Shown here one piece after another: positions 50,984 to 59,867 of a DNA stretch of 64,000 bases; position 1 is the first letter of the stretch; each line of letters opens with the position of its first letter. Source of the DNA: Jejubacter sp036620675 (GTDB taxonomy: Bacteria > Pseudomonadota > Gammaproteobacteria > Enterobacterales > Enterobacteriaceae). The notes beneath the pieces were generated by a model that was not told where the DNA came from, did no database searches, and saw only the letters and a program-made list of their open reading frames with translations. Position numbers and translations under genes: made by a program. The stretch lies in NCBI GenBank assembly GCA_036620675.1, contig JAZHEE010000005.1. The stretch is one strand, 5' to 3'.

Positions 50984-52123
50984 ATGATGATAACAATGCG
51001 ACTTATCGCTGCCGGGCTGACGCTGTGCTGCGCGTTCAGCGCGATGGCTCAACAGCGTGACAGCGCGATTGACGATGCGGTAAAACCGGTAATGGCTAAA
51101 TATCAGCTACCGGGCATGGCGATTGCGGTGCTGCGCGACGGCAAAACCCGTTTCTATAACTACGGTGTGGCTTCGAAGCAAAGCCAGGCGCCGGTCAGTG
51201 AAAATACGCTGTTTGAGATAGGCTCCCTGAGCAAGACATTTACCGCTACTCTGGCCAGTTATGCAGTAGAGCAGGGAAAGATGAAGTGGCGCGACCCGGT
51301 CAGCCACCGAATGCCGGAACTAAAGAATGGCGCCTTAGACCAGGTCACGCTGCTCAACCTGGCGACCCATACTTCCGGTCTGCCGCTATTTGTGCCGGAC
51401 AGCGTGCAGAATACCCCGCAACTGATGGCCTGGTATAAAGCCTGGCGGCTACCTTCGCCCCCAGGTTCCCGCCGGGTTTACTCTAACCTCGGCATTGGGC
51501 TGTTGGGAATGATCAGCGCCCGGCAACTGGATCTGCCCTTTAAAACAGCCATGGAAAAGCGCCTGCTACCAGCCATGGGGATGCACCATACCTGGATAGA
51601 AGTACCACCGAACAAGATGGGGGACTACGCTCAGGGATATAACAAAAAAGACCAGCCGGTCAGGGTGACGCCAGGGCCGCTGGATGCCGAATCTTACGGC
51701 CTGAAATCCAGTTCTGCCGATCTGATCCGCTGGCTGGCTATCAACATGGGCGAGCAGAAGGTGGATAGCGACTGGCAGACAGCGATTTCTGCTACCCATC
51801 AGGGCTATTTTCATACCCGGGACTTCACCCAGGCCATGATGTGGGAATATTATCCCTGGCCTGTGAGTGAACAAAGGCTGGTGGCAGGTAACAGCGGCAG
51901 CCGGATTATGAATGGAATGCGCACCAGCGCCATCATGCCGCCCCAGATTGCCAGCGGCAGTACCTGGTACAATAAGACCGGCTCCACCAACGGTTTTTCC
52001 ACCTATGCGGTGTTTATCCCGGCGGAAAAGACTGCCGTAATTATGCTGGCCAATAAGTGGTTCCCTAATGACGACCGGGTGCGGCTGGTAAGGGACATTA
52101 TCGGCAAATTAACCGATAAGTAA
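50984..52123 (+). CDS. ampC: Class C (AmpC-type) beta-lactamase
   Basis: This periplasmic serine beta-lactamase has 379 residues. The signal peptide ends near AMA at residue 22. Active-site motifs are S81-L-S-K84 (SxxK), Y166-S-N168 (YxN) and K331-T-G333 (KTG), in order and spacing of class C. The surrounding sequence departs from the Enterobacter/Citrobacter enzymes (GSLSKTFT, YSNLGIGLLG, KTGSTNGFST), so it is a divergent lineage. No ampR gene is adjacent, so the usual inducible control is not evident. The ATG at 50984 or 50987 may be used. A beta-lactamase-like esterase is the alternative, but all motifs fit AmpC. Confidence 0.85.
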   Translation: MMITMRLIAAGLTLCCAFSAMAQQRDSAIDDAVKPVMAKYQLPGMAIAVLRDGKTRFYNYGVASKQSQAPVSENTLFEIGSLSKTFTATLASYAVEQGKMKWRDPVSHRMPELKNGALDQVTLLNLATHTSGLPLFVPDSVQNTPQLMAWYKAWRLPSPPGSRRVYSNLGIGLLGMISARQLDLPFKTAMEKRLLPAMGMHHTWIEVPPNKMGDYAQGYNKKDQPVRVTPGPLDAESYGLKSSSADLIRWLAINMGEQKVDSDWQTAISATHQGYFHTRDFTQAMMWEYYPWPVSEQRLVAGNSGSRIMNGMRTSAIMPPQIASGSTWYNKTGSTNGFSTYAVFIPAEKTAVIMLANKWFPNDDRVRLVRDIIGKLTDK

Positions 52124-52417
52124 ATCCAGGCGAGGGGGGGAAGGCCCCCTCAAATGAAACTGAACGGGGTTTTAGCTTCAGTTAAGCAAATAAGTTACAT
52201 CTAACACTTTATAGATAACATTGATTATACATATTCCCCCTGAGTGTTACTATTTGGTTAACAAAACGGCACCATCATCGCCCACTGCGCGTCAATTCAG
52301 ACACTGATACCAGGGTTATTTGCTCCCGTCGAAGGAAATAAACCGTGACCTTTACTGCGATTACCTGAGCGCGGTGTGGAATGCTGTAAATCATAAAATG
52401 TGGATTCAGGAGTGCAT

Positions 52418-54718
52418 ATGAATAATAAAAAACGCGCCGTGCCTGGCGTACGTCCTTATGACGGCCCGGCGGGAGGATGGGGGGCATTAAAGGCGACGGC
52501 CATTGCAGTGCGTACGCAGATGGACGCTTTCAATGCCCCGGCTACCCTGATGCGAACCAATCAACCGGACGGTTTTGACTGCCCGGGTTGCGCCTGGCCC
52601 GATAAAGAGCATAAATCCACATTTCAGTTCTGTGAAAATGGCGCCAAGGCGGTGACCTGGGAAGCCACCAGTAAGCGCGTCACGCCGGAGTTTCTGGCCG
52701 CTAATACCGTCACAGAGCTGTTGAGTAAAAGCGATTTTGAACTGGAAGGTTATGGTCGACTAACCCATCCGTTAGTTTACGATCGCGCCAGCGATACCCT
52801 GCGGCCGCTTCCCTGGGAGGAAGCATTCCGGCGTATCGGCGAAAACCTGCGCGATATGGCGCCGGATCAGGTGGAGTTTTACACCTCTGGTCGGGCATCG
52901 AATGAAGCGGCATACCTGTTTCAGCTGTTCGCCCGGGAACTGGGCACCAATAACTTTCCGGACTGCTCCAATATGTGTCACGAGTCGACCAGCGTCGGGC
53001 TGCCGCAGTCGATCGGCATTGGTAAGGGAACGGTATCACTGGAAGATTTTGACGATACCGAGCTGGTGATCTCGATTGGCCATAATCCCGGCACTAACCA
53101 CCCGCGCATGATGGGCACTCTGCATGAACTGGCGCGTCGCGGCGTTCCGGTGATCGTCTTTAATCCGCTGCGCGAGCGGGCGCTGGAGCGTTTCGCCGAT
53201 CCCCAGGACGTTATCGAGATGGCGACGCTACGCTCTACCAATATCGCCACCACTTACTATCAGGTGAAGGCCGGGGGGGATGCCGCAGCGCTGAAGGGCA
53301 TTGGCAAAGCGCTATTGGCCATGGAGGAAGCGCAGGGCGGCATCCTGGATCGCCAGTTTATCGATGAGCACACGCAGGGGTTCGAGGCCTTTGCCGACGA
53401 TCTGCGCCAGACCCGCTGGACAGAGATCGAACGTGAATCCGGCCTGGAGCGTCAGGAACTTGAACAGGTTGCCGTGCTCTATGCCCGCTCTCGCGCCACC
53501 ATCATCACCTATGGGATGGGGATCACCCAGCATAATAAGGGGACTTCCAACGTGCGCTTGATTGCCGATCTGTTGCTGATGCGTGGCAATATCGGCAAGG
53601 CAGGAGCCGGGATCTGCCCTCTGCGCGGCCATTCCAACGTGCAGGGCAACCGTACCGTGGGCATTACCGAAAAACCGGGGGCCGAATTTCTGGCTAACCT
53701 GCAGCGGGTATTTGGCTTTACGCCGCCGCAGCGCCACGGTCACGACGCGGTAAAAGCGCTACAGGCGATGATCGACGGCGAGGCGAGGGCGCTAATCTGC
53801 CTTGGGGGTAACTTCGCGGTGGCGATGCCCGACCGCACACGCGCCTTTCCCGCCATGCAGAAGTTGGATCTGAGCGTACATATAGGCACCAAACTGAACC
53901 GTTCCCATCTGCTGGTGGCGAAACAGACCTTTATTCTGCCGTGCCTGGGGCGCACCGAACTGGATATTCAGCAGAGCGGCCGTCAGTCGATTACCGTTGA
54001 GGATTCCATGTCGATGGTACATGCCTCTGCGGGTAAACTACGACCGGCTTCTGAACTGCTGCGCTCCGAGCCAGCCATTGTGGCCGGCATGGCCCAGGCC
54101 ACGCTCCGGGAAACCCGGGTGGACTGGATGGAGCTGGTAGCCGACTACGACAAAATCCGCGATCTGATCGAGCAGACCATTCCCGGTTTTGAGCGCTACA
54201 ACGAACGCATTCGTCGCCCTGGCGGATTTCGTATGCCGCTGCCGCCAACTCGTCGGGTCTGGCCGACCCCCACCGGCAAAGCGATGTTTTCCGTGTTTAA
54301 CGGAGTGCATGAAAATGTCCAGGTTGAAGGCGGCGACGTGCTGCGGATGATTACGCTGCGCAGCCACGATCAATACAACACCACCATTTACGCTATGGAT
54401 GACCGCTATCGCGGCATCTTTGGCCGCCGTGATGTGCTGTTTATGAATGAGCAGGATATGGCGGAACTGCGTCTGGAACACGGCGACAGGGTGGATATCC
54501 ATACCGCATTGCCCGGCAGCGATATGCGGCTGGAAGATATCACCGTGGTGGCCTATACCATCGCCCGTGGTTCGGTCGGCGCTTATTATCCGGAGGCAAA
54601 CGTGCTGGTGCCTCTGGACTATATCGACAGTGAAAGCGGTACGCCTTCCTATAAGTCGGTTCCGGTAAGAGTCACGCTGCGATCAAAAGAGATCCTGGCG
54701 AATGATCCTGTCCGCTAA
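52418..54718 (+). CDS. ydeP: FdhF/YdeP-family molybdopterin oxidoreductase
   Basis: This 766-residue molybdenum-cofactor oxidoreductase resembles formate dehydrogenase H but lacks its iron-sulfur N-terminus. It matches E. coli YdeP, which is linked to acid resistance: GVRPYDGPAGGWGALKATAI in parts, DGFDCPGCAWPDKEHKSTFQFCENG in parts, YTSGRASNEAAYLFQLFARELGTNNFPDCSNMCHESTS in parts and GNIGKAGAGICPLRGHSNVQGNRT in parts. The CPGC and SNMCHESTS segments lie at the metal/cofactor site. The start at 52418 has AGGAG 6 nt upstream. A LysR gene follows downstream and could regulate it. The electron partner is unknown. Confidence 0.9.
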   Translation: MNNKKRAVPGVRPYDGPAGGWGALKATAIAVRTQMDAFNAPATLMRTNQPDGFDCPGCAWPDKEHKSTFQFCENGAKAVTWEATSKRVTPEFLAANTVTELLSKSDFELEGYGRLTHPLVYDRASDTLRPLPWEEAFRRIGENLRDMAPDQVEFYTSGRASNEAAYLFQLFARELGTNNFPDCSNMCHESTSVGLPQSIGIGKGTVSLEDFDDTELVISIGHNPGTNHPRMMGTLHELARRGVPVIVFNPLRERALERFADPQDVIEMATLRSTNIATTYYQVKAGGDAAALKGIGKALLAMEEAQGGILDRQFIDEHTQGFEAFADDLRQTRWTEIERESGLERQELEQVAVLYARSRATIITYGMGITQHNKGTSNVRLIADLLLMRGNIGKAGAGICPLRGHSNVQGNRTVGITEKPGAEFLANLQRVFGFTPPQRHGHDAVKALQAMIDGEARALICLGGNFAVAMPDRTRAFPAMQKLDLSVHIGTKLNRSHLLVAKQTFILPCLGRTELDIQQSGRQSITVEDSMSMVHASAGKLRPASELLRSEPAIVAGMAQATLRETRVDWMELVADYDKIRDLIEQTIPGFERYNERIRRPGGFRMPLPPTRRVWPTPTGKAMFSVFNGVHENVQVEGGDVLRMITLRSHDQYNTTIYAMDDRYRGIFGRRDVLFMNEQDMAELRLEHGDRVDIHTALPGSDMRLEDITVVAYTIARGSVGAYYPEANVLVPLDYIDSESGTPSYKSVPVRVTLRSKEILANDPVR

Positions 54719-54737
54719 CCTTCTTTATATGAATTAT

Positions 54738-54767
54738 CGCCAGTGTTAGCAGCCACTAACACTGGCG
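54738..54767 (+). terminator. Hairpin after ydeP
   Basis: CGCCAGTGTTAG pairs perfectly with CTAACACTGGCG around a 6-nt loop, 20 bp after the stop codon. The T content that follows is low. Confidence 0.6.
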
Positions 54768-54870
54768 GTTCGCTTGAATTTACCCACTGCCGAATGTAAC
54801 ATTTAAATAACATTTTGATGTAACAGGTTCGCCTGTATCAGCGACGTCACACGACGAAGCGAGTTAATTC

Positions 54871-55767
54871 ATGGACATAAAACAGCTTAAGTATCTGATT
54901 GCGCTAGATAACATTCGCCATTTTGGCCAGGCTGCCGCCGCCTGCCACATCACGCAACCCACACTTTCCATGCGGATCCGCAGCCTGGAAGAGGAGCTGG
55001 GGCTGGTGCTGATCAAACGCGGGCATCGCTTTGAAGGCTTTACGCCGGAGGGAGAACGCATTCTGGCATGGGCGAGGGCGCTGCTGGCGGCGCATGACGG
55101 ACTGGAGGCCGAAGCGGCCATCTGTCGCGGCCAGATGGTTGGCCAGCTACGGCTGGGCATGGTACCGCTGGCCAGCATGAACCCCATGCGGCTGATCGCA
55201 CCGCTGGCCGAGAAATATCCGGAACTGGAATTCAGCCTGCTGTCGCAGACCTCCGAGCAGGTTATTGATGGCGTCGGTCGCAATCAGCTGGATCTGGGCA
55301 TCTGCTATCTGCAACATGTCGATGAAGAATGCTTCGACATTATTCCACTTATGCCAACCCATATGGGATTATTGCACGATCTGCGCCATTTCCGCTTTGA
55401 AAACCGCCCGGACTGGCCAACGCTGGCCACGCTGCCGCTGGGCTTTCTGACCAAAGGCATGTATTACCGCGAATCGATCGACATAAGCTTTAAAGGCCAT
55501 GGGCTAACGCCCAGGTATGTCTTCGAGAGCGATTCGACGTTTCAGATTATCCAGGCGGTACAGGCCGGTATCTGCTGCGCCATTGTGCCGCTGCATAACG
55601 GGCTGGAATCCCTGAGCGATAACCTGGGCATTATTCCCATTACCGAGCCGGAAGTGGATTCGATGCTGGGACTGATTATGCGCCGCCAGCCGCCACTCTC
55701 ATCGCTTGCTGAACGCTGCTTTGCCGATGCGAAAGAGATTTTCGGCGAAGAGCCGACATCGCCCTGA
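54871..55767 (+). CDS. LysR-family transcriptional regulator
   Basis: This 298-residue LysR regulator has an N-terminal HTH (DIKQLKYLIALDNIRHFGQAAAACHITQPTLSMRIRSLE in parts) and an effector domain (GQLRLGMVPLASMNPMRLIAPLAEKYPELEFSLLSQ in parts; IQAVQAGICCAIVPLHNGLE). The N-terminus looks OxyR-like, but the redox-cysteine segment of OxyR is absent, so it is not OxyR. Its position directly after ydeP suggests regulation of that gene or of a formate- or acid-linked function. That is inference. Confidence 0.85.
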   Translation: MDIKQLKYLIALDNIRHFGQAAAACHITQPTLSMRIRSLEEELGLVLIKRGHRFEGFTPEGERILAWARALLAAHDGLEAEAAICRGQMVGQLRLGMVPLASMNPMRLIAPLAEKYPELEFSLLSQTSEQVIDGVGRNQLDLGICYLQHVDEECFDIIPLMPTHMGLLHDLRHFRFENRPDWPTLATLPLGFLTKGMYYRESIDISFKGHGLTPRYVFESDSTFQIIQAVQAGICCAIVPLHNGLESLSDNLGIIPITEPEVDSMLGLIMRRQPPLSSLAERCFADAKEIFGEEPTSP

Positions 55768-55871
55768 CAATGATACTCCCGCCGTGAAGGCGCAATCGGC
55801 AACGGTAATTTCTACAGCTTCACAGGGTACTCGATCGTCGAAGGGGGGTGGAGGTATACAGATTGCCTTCG

Positions 55872-56648
55872 CTATCGATCGCCATCTTTTTTCAGCGAAT
55901 AACGTGCAGGAGTCGTACCTGTATGCTGTCGAAAAAACGTGATGAATGCACTGTCGCTGACAAATTCCAGTTGTTGTGCCACATGGCTTAACTTCCATCC
56001 GTCAGACAGCATTTCCATTGCTTTCAGTAGCCTCCACTGCTGACGCCAGTTCTGATAATTCATTCCGTTATCTCTGATAAAGACCCGACTTATCGTACGC
56101 TCTGATGCACCAACCTGTTGGGCCAACTGGCTAAGGCGTGGGGGTAATTCGCCGGTACGTACCCTGTCCAGCCATAAGTTCAGGCGTTTGTCTGAGGGGA
56201 GCCGTAATGTCCAGTTTTCTATGCGCGCAGCCTTTATTTCTTCACAAAAAACGGTAATGAGACTGGCCTGCTGCTCTGCTGGCATTCCCCATGGCCAGAA
56301 TGCCATACGTTCTATGACCTCAAAAAACAGGGGATTAACCTCGACGACCTGCAGTGGCAGTACGGATAACGGTAGCGTGGTTGAAAAGTACAGAGAACGA
56401 TAGGCCAGCACGCCACGCATTATGGCGCGATGAATTGTCCCTGCCGGGATCCAGGCGGCCCGACGGGGTGGTAGCTGACACAGCGTTTCTTCCAGTTCAA
56501 TCGTGATGCTCCCTGAGGCCGAAAAGAGCAACTGATGACGAAGGTGGCTGTGTCGTCCTGAGTCGTGTACACCCATCTCGGACGCAATTCCTACTACCGG
56601 TTCATTAAAATTATCCGGATCGAAAACATCACCGGGATTAATCTTCAT
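55872..56648 (-). CDS. AraC-family transcriptional regulator
   Basis: This 258-residue regulator has an N-terminal cupin-like sensor (HSHLRHQLLFSASGSITIELEE, AAWIPAGTIHRAIMRG) and a C-terminal double HTH (LSQLAQQVGASERTISRVFIRDNGMNYQNWRQQWRLLKAMEML in parts; VAQQLEFVSDSAFITFFRQHTGTTPARY in parts). This architecture is that of NimR/YeaM-like regulators that control a neighbouring exporter. It is divergent from the MFS gene at 56750, so it probably regulates it. Confidence 0.85.
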   Translation of the reverse strand: MKINPGDVFDPDNFNEPVVGIASEMGVHDSGRHSHLRHQLLFSASGSITIELEETLCQLPPRRAAWIPAGTIHRAIMRGVLAYRSLYFSTTLPLSVLPLQVVEVNPLFFEVIERMAFWPWGMPAEQQASLITVFCEEIKAARIENWTLRLPSDKRLNLWLDRVRTGELPPRLSQLAQQVGASERTISRVFIRDNGMNYQNWRQQWRLLKAMEMLSDGWKLSHVAQQLEFVSDSAFITFFRQHTGTTPARYSLKKDGDR

Positions 56649-56749
56649 AAATTGTCCGATATTTAATATATAAAGTCCTTATTATTGTAATAAGACATTA
56701 TCGTTTCAGCCATTATAGCTTCCCGTTTTCTGTTTCTCTGGATGCTGCC

Positions 56750-57877
56750 ATGAATACCATTATTAAACCGCCGCTGTGGCTGTTGACACTGCTGATTATG
56801 TTTCCACAACTGGTTGAAACCATATACAGCCCGGCGTTGCCGGACATTGCAAGATCTTTTCAGATAAGCAGTGAGCGCGCCTCTCAGACTCTTTCTGTCT
56901 ATTTCGTCGCCTTTGCTGTCGGAGTGGCTCTGTGGGGCTGGCTGAGTGACTGGATCGGAAGACGTCCGGCCATTATGGCCGGACTCCTTTGCTATGGAAC
57001 GGGGTCTGCAATGGCAATTGTTGCCACCGATTTCAGCGTATTATTGCTGGCCCGTATGGTGGCAGCCATGGGCGCTGCCGCCGGATCGGTTGTGGTGCAG
57101 ACCATGTTAAGGGATAGTTATGAATCAACAGCGCTGGCCCGCGTTTTTTCCGTTATGGGAGCTGCGCTTGCGCTGAGCCCGGTTTTCGGTCTGATAAGTG
57201 GAGGCTGGCTGGTCAGTTTGTACGGCCATACCGGCATATTTATTGCGCTGGTATTGCTGGCGATACTATTGTTAACACTGACTGCAGTTTTACTGCCGGA
57301 AACGCGGCCGGAGAACACGCTCAGAACCCGGCGGAGCGGTTTGGCCTTCCGCATGGCTCGAGACGGAGTGCTCTGGAAAAATGCAATACTCGTAGCCCTG
57401 CTGAATACCATGTTGTTCAGTTATTACAGCCTGGCTCCGTTTCTTTTCAGGCTGCTGGGGTGGAGCTCCAGAGCATTCGGATGGACGGGGGTCTTACTGG
57501 CACTTGCTTCTCTCCTGGGCAGCCTCCTGAACAGGAGGTTGTTAACGACCAGTAAGACACCGGAACAGCTGGTACGTCATGCATGTACTCTGGCACTCCT
57601 GTCCGGTGTTGCTGCCTGGTGGTTGCAGCACTCGGCGTGGATACTTGTACCGGTCGCAGGGATTGTCGTTGCCTATGCTATAACAATACCCAACGTGCTG
57701 AGCCAGGCGCTGCACCGCTATCGCGAACAGGCCGGGGCTGCGGGAGCATTGTTCGGGTTGGGCTATTACCTGTTGCTGGGAATGATGTTGGGGCTCGCCG
57801 GCATGGTACAGCAACTGGGACTGGTTCTGACAATATGTGCGGCTATTGCCCTGTTGTGCAGCGTGTCACGCGGGTGA
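56750..57877 (+). CDS. Bcr/CflA-type MFS exporter
   Basis: This DHA1-family multidrug-type proton antiporter of 375 residues has about 12 TM segments. Signatures are QLVETIYSPALPDIARSFQIS near helix 1, GVALWGWLSDWIGRRPAIMAG as motif A, and LARMVAAMGAAAGSVVVQTMLRDSY in parts for the motif B/C region. The substrate is unknown, perhaps a drug or metabolite. Control by the divergent AraC regulator is likely. Its base composition and codon use are slightly unlike the flanks. Confidence 0.83.
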   Translation: MNTIIKPPLWLLTLLIMFPQLVETIYSPALPDIARSFQISSERASQTLSVYFVAFAVGVALWGWLSDWIGRRPAIMAGLLCYGTGSAMAIVATDFSVLLLARMVAAMGAAAGSVVVQTMLRDSYESTALARVFSVMGAALALSPVFGLISGGWLVSLYGHTGIFIALVLLAILLLTLTAVLLPETRPENTLRTRRSGLAFRMARDGVLWKNAILVALLNTMLFSYYSLAPFLFRLLGWSSRAFGWTGVLLALASLLGSLLNRRLLTTSKTPEQLVRHACTLALLSGVAAWWLQHSAWILVPVAGIVVAYAITIPNVLSQALHRYREQAGAAGALFGLGYYLLLGMMLGLAGMVQQLGLVLTICAAIALLCSVSRG

Positions 57878-58093
57878 GCCGACAGGTGTATGGCACTGAA
57901 TTTATAATAACGCCCCCATCATTCCCTTATTAAATAATCCGATATCTGCGTATCATTTTTTCCAGGGTAGCTCAGCGGCAGGGCTTCGATACACAGGCAG
58001 GCGATAAGCCCAGGGTCAGAAGACTTGATATCGGGGAAGGGGGCACGTGACGGACAGCAGCGTTCCTGTCCGCTATCCGTCAGGCACCATCGG

Positions 58094-59281
58094 TCAGGCG
58101 ATTAAGCCGTGCGGATCCAGCACGTATTTCGCTGCCACGCCGGCATCAAAGCTGGCATAACCCTCAGCCGCACTTTCAAGCGGAATGACTTTGGCGTTAA
58201 CGATTTTAGCGATGGGTAACCGACCGTGCAAAATGGCATTCATCAGCTGTCGGTTATAGCGTAAAACCGGCGTCTGCCCGGTATGCAGGGTCTGCGCCTT
58301 AGACCAACCCAGACCGAATTTCAGGCTCAGGGAGCCTTCACGCGCCGCTTTCTCGTCGGCGCCAGGATCGTCCGTTACATACAGCCCGGGGATGCCGATA
58401 TTTCCGGCTACCCGGGTGATATCCATCATGCTGTTCAGTACCACAGCTGGTTGTTCCTTGCCTGAATGGCCGCGTGCTTCAAAGCCGACGGCGTCAATAG
58501 CCGAGTCGACTTCCGGTACGCCCACCACCTCAGCAATCATTTCGCCCAGTCGATCGTGCTGGCTCAGATCGATTGGAACAAAGCCCATTTTTTCGGCGTG
58601 CGCCAGACGCGCTTTGTTAAAGTCGCCGACCATCACCACCGCCGAGCCCAGAATTTGCGCCGAGGCTGCGGATGCCAGACCCACAGGCCCGGCTCCGGCG
58701 ACATAGGTCACTGAGCCAACGCCCACGCCTGCGGTTATCGCGCCATGAAACCCTGTTGGCAGGATGTCGGAAAGCATGGTCAGATCGAGAATCTTTTCCA
58801 GTGCCTGGTCTCTATCGGGGAATTTCAGCAGGTTGAAATCGGCATAGGGCACCATCACATATTTGGCCTGCCCACCGACCCAGCCCCCCATATCCACATA
58901 GCCGAATGCACCACCGGCACGTGCCGGGTTAACGGTCAGGCAGACACCGGTGTCGAGCTCGCGGCAGCAGCGACAGCGGCCGCACGCCACGTTAAAGGGA
59001 ACAGAAACGATATCGCCAACGTTGAGCATTTCAACATCGGAGCCTTTTTCAATAATTTCGCCGGTAATTTCATGCCCCAGAACCATACCCGCTGGCGCAG
59101 TTGTCCGGCCGCGAACCATATGCTGATCGGAACCACAGATGTTGGTCGACAGGACTTTGATAATCACGGCATGATCGATTTTCTTTCCCGAAGGACTAAC
59201 GAATTTCGGATCGTCAATATCCATGACTTCTACTTTGCCCGGGCCCTGGTATACAACGCCTCTGTTTGATGAGTGTCCCAT
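58094..59281 (-). CDS. fdhA: Glutathione-independent formaldehyde dehydrogenase
   Basis: This zinc-dependent medium-chain dehydrogenase of 395 residues oxidises formaldehyde to formate with tightly bound NAD+. Catalytic-zinc ligands are in TNICGSDQHMV and LGHEITGEI. Structural-zinc cysteines are CGRCRCCRELDTGVC. The NAD-binding motif is VAGAGPVGLASAASAQILG, and the long insert GAFGYVDMGGWVGGQAKYV is characteristic of Pseudomonas-type FdhA. The ATG at 59281 is preceded by GGAG. It is divergent from the MHS transporter at 59868, and a GFA-fold gene lies beyond that. Confidence 0.88.
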   Translation of the reverse strand: MGHSSNRGVVYQGPGKVEVMDIDDPKFVSPSGKKIDHAVIIKVLSTNICGSDQHMVRGRTTAPAGMVLGHEITGEIIEKGSDVEMLNVGDIVSVPFNVACGRCRCCRELDTGVCLTVNPARAGGAFGYVDMGGWVGGQAKYVMVPYADFNLLKFPDRDQALEKILDLTMLSDILPTGFHGAITAGVGVGSVTYVAGAGPVGLASAASAQILGSAVVMVGDFNKARLAHAEKMGFVPIDLSQHDRLGEMIAEVVGVPEVDSAIDAVGFEARGHSGKEQPAVVLNSMMDITRVAGNIGIPGLYVTDDPGADEKAAREGSLSLKFGLGWSKAQTLHTGQTPVLRYNRQLMNAILHGRLPIAKIVNAKVIPLESAAEGYASFDAGVAAKYVLDPHGLIA

Positions 59282-59867
59282 AATTGCTCCATATCGTGCT
59301 GATTAAGATCTCTTCTATCTCAGATAGCAGATGGGCACTAATTACCGCGATAGCGCATCCGGGTCTGCATGGCCAGTCTATGTGTGGTCAGAAAGTAAAA
59401 CTGATCTGATAACGACATTGTTAATTGCAATAACCGGTCTGATAACGACATTTTTAAAATATGCCATGCAACAGATTGAAAAGGTAAGGGGAGGGTAGAT
59501 CACATTCATTTAAATAAAAAACGACACTTTAATATCTAAAAGCGACAATAACCATCCCCTAAACGGCGAAGTGTCATAATTCTTACAAAGGAAATTAATA
59601 TGATGCAGCGAGAGGTGATAACACACTGATATTCATTATTTTTTTACTTTTCATCAAAGCATGAAATCATTGATGATTGGATATACCGCCTCGATTTTAT
59701 TGAATGCAGTAAAACTTTATGCCACGCTACGGTTATATTTCATCCAGCATTTTATTTATTAATTAACCATAAAACTAATGCATGATTAATAATCCAGAAT
59801 ATTGTTTTACCAATAACATTATATTCTCAATTCAGGCCTGATTATCACATTCAGGCAGGGAGGTAGT
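59282..59867. promoter_or_regulatory. fdhA / MHS-transporter divergent region with direct repeats
   Basis: This 586-bp, very AT-rich gap has no supported ORF. A 15-bp direct repeat TCTGATAACGACATT occurs at 59405-59419 and 59438-59452, 33 bp apart. A third related element AACGACACTTTAA is at 59520-59532. Together they look like a regulator-binding array. A KOPS octamer is at 59488. Confidence 0.5.

Noticed and set aside
54845..54857. GCGACGTCACACGAC as a matS site
   Set aside because: It lacks the three-base spacer between the GTGAC and GTCAC half-sites.
57961..58050. GGTAGCTCAGCGGCAGGGC looks like a tRNA D-arm
   Set aside because: No acceptor-stem complement, anticodon arm or GGTTCGA T-loop follows at the proper distance. 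It is probably chance.
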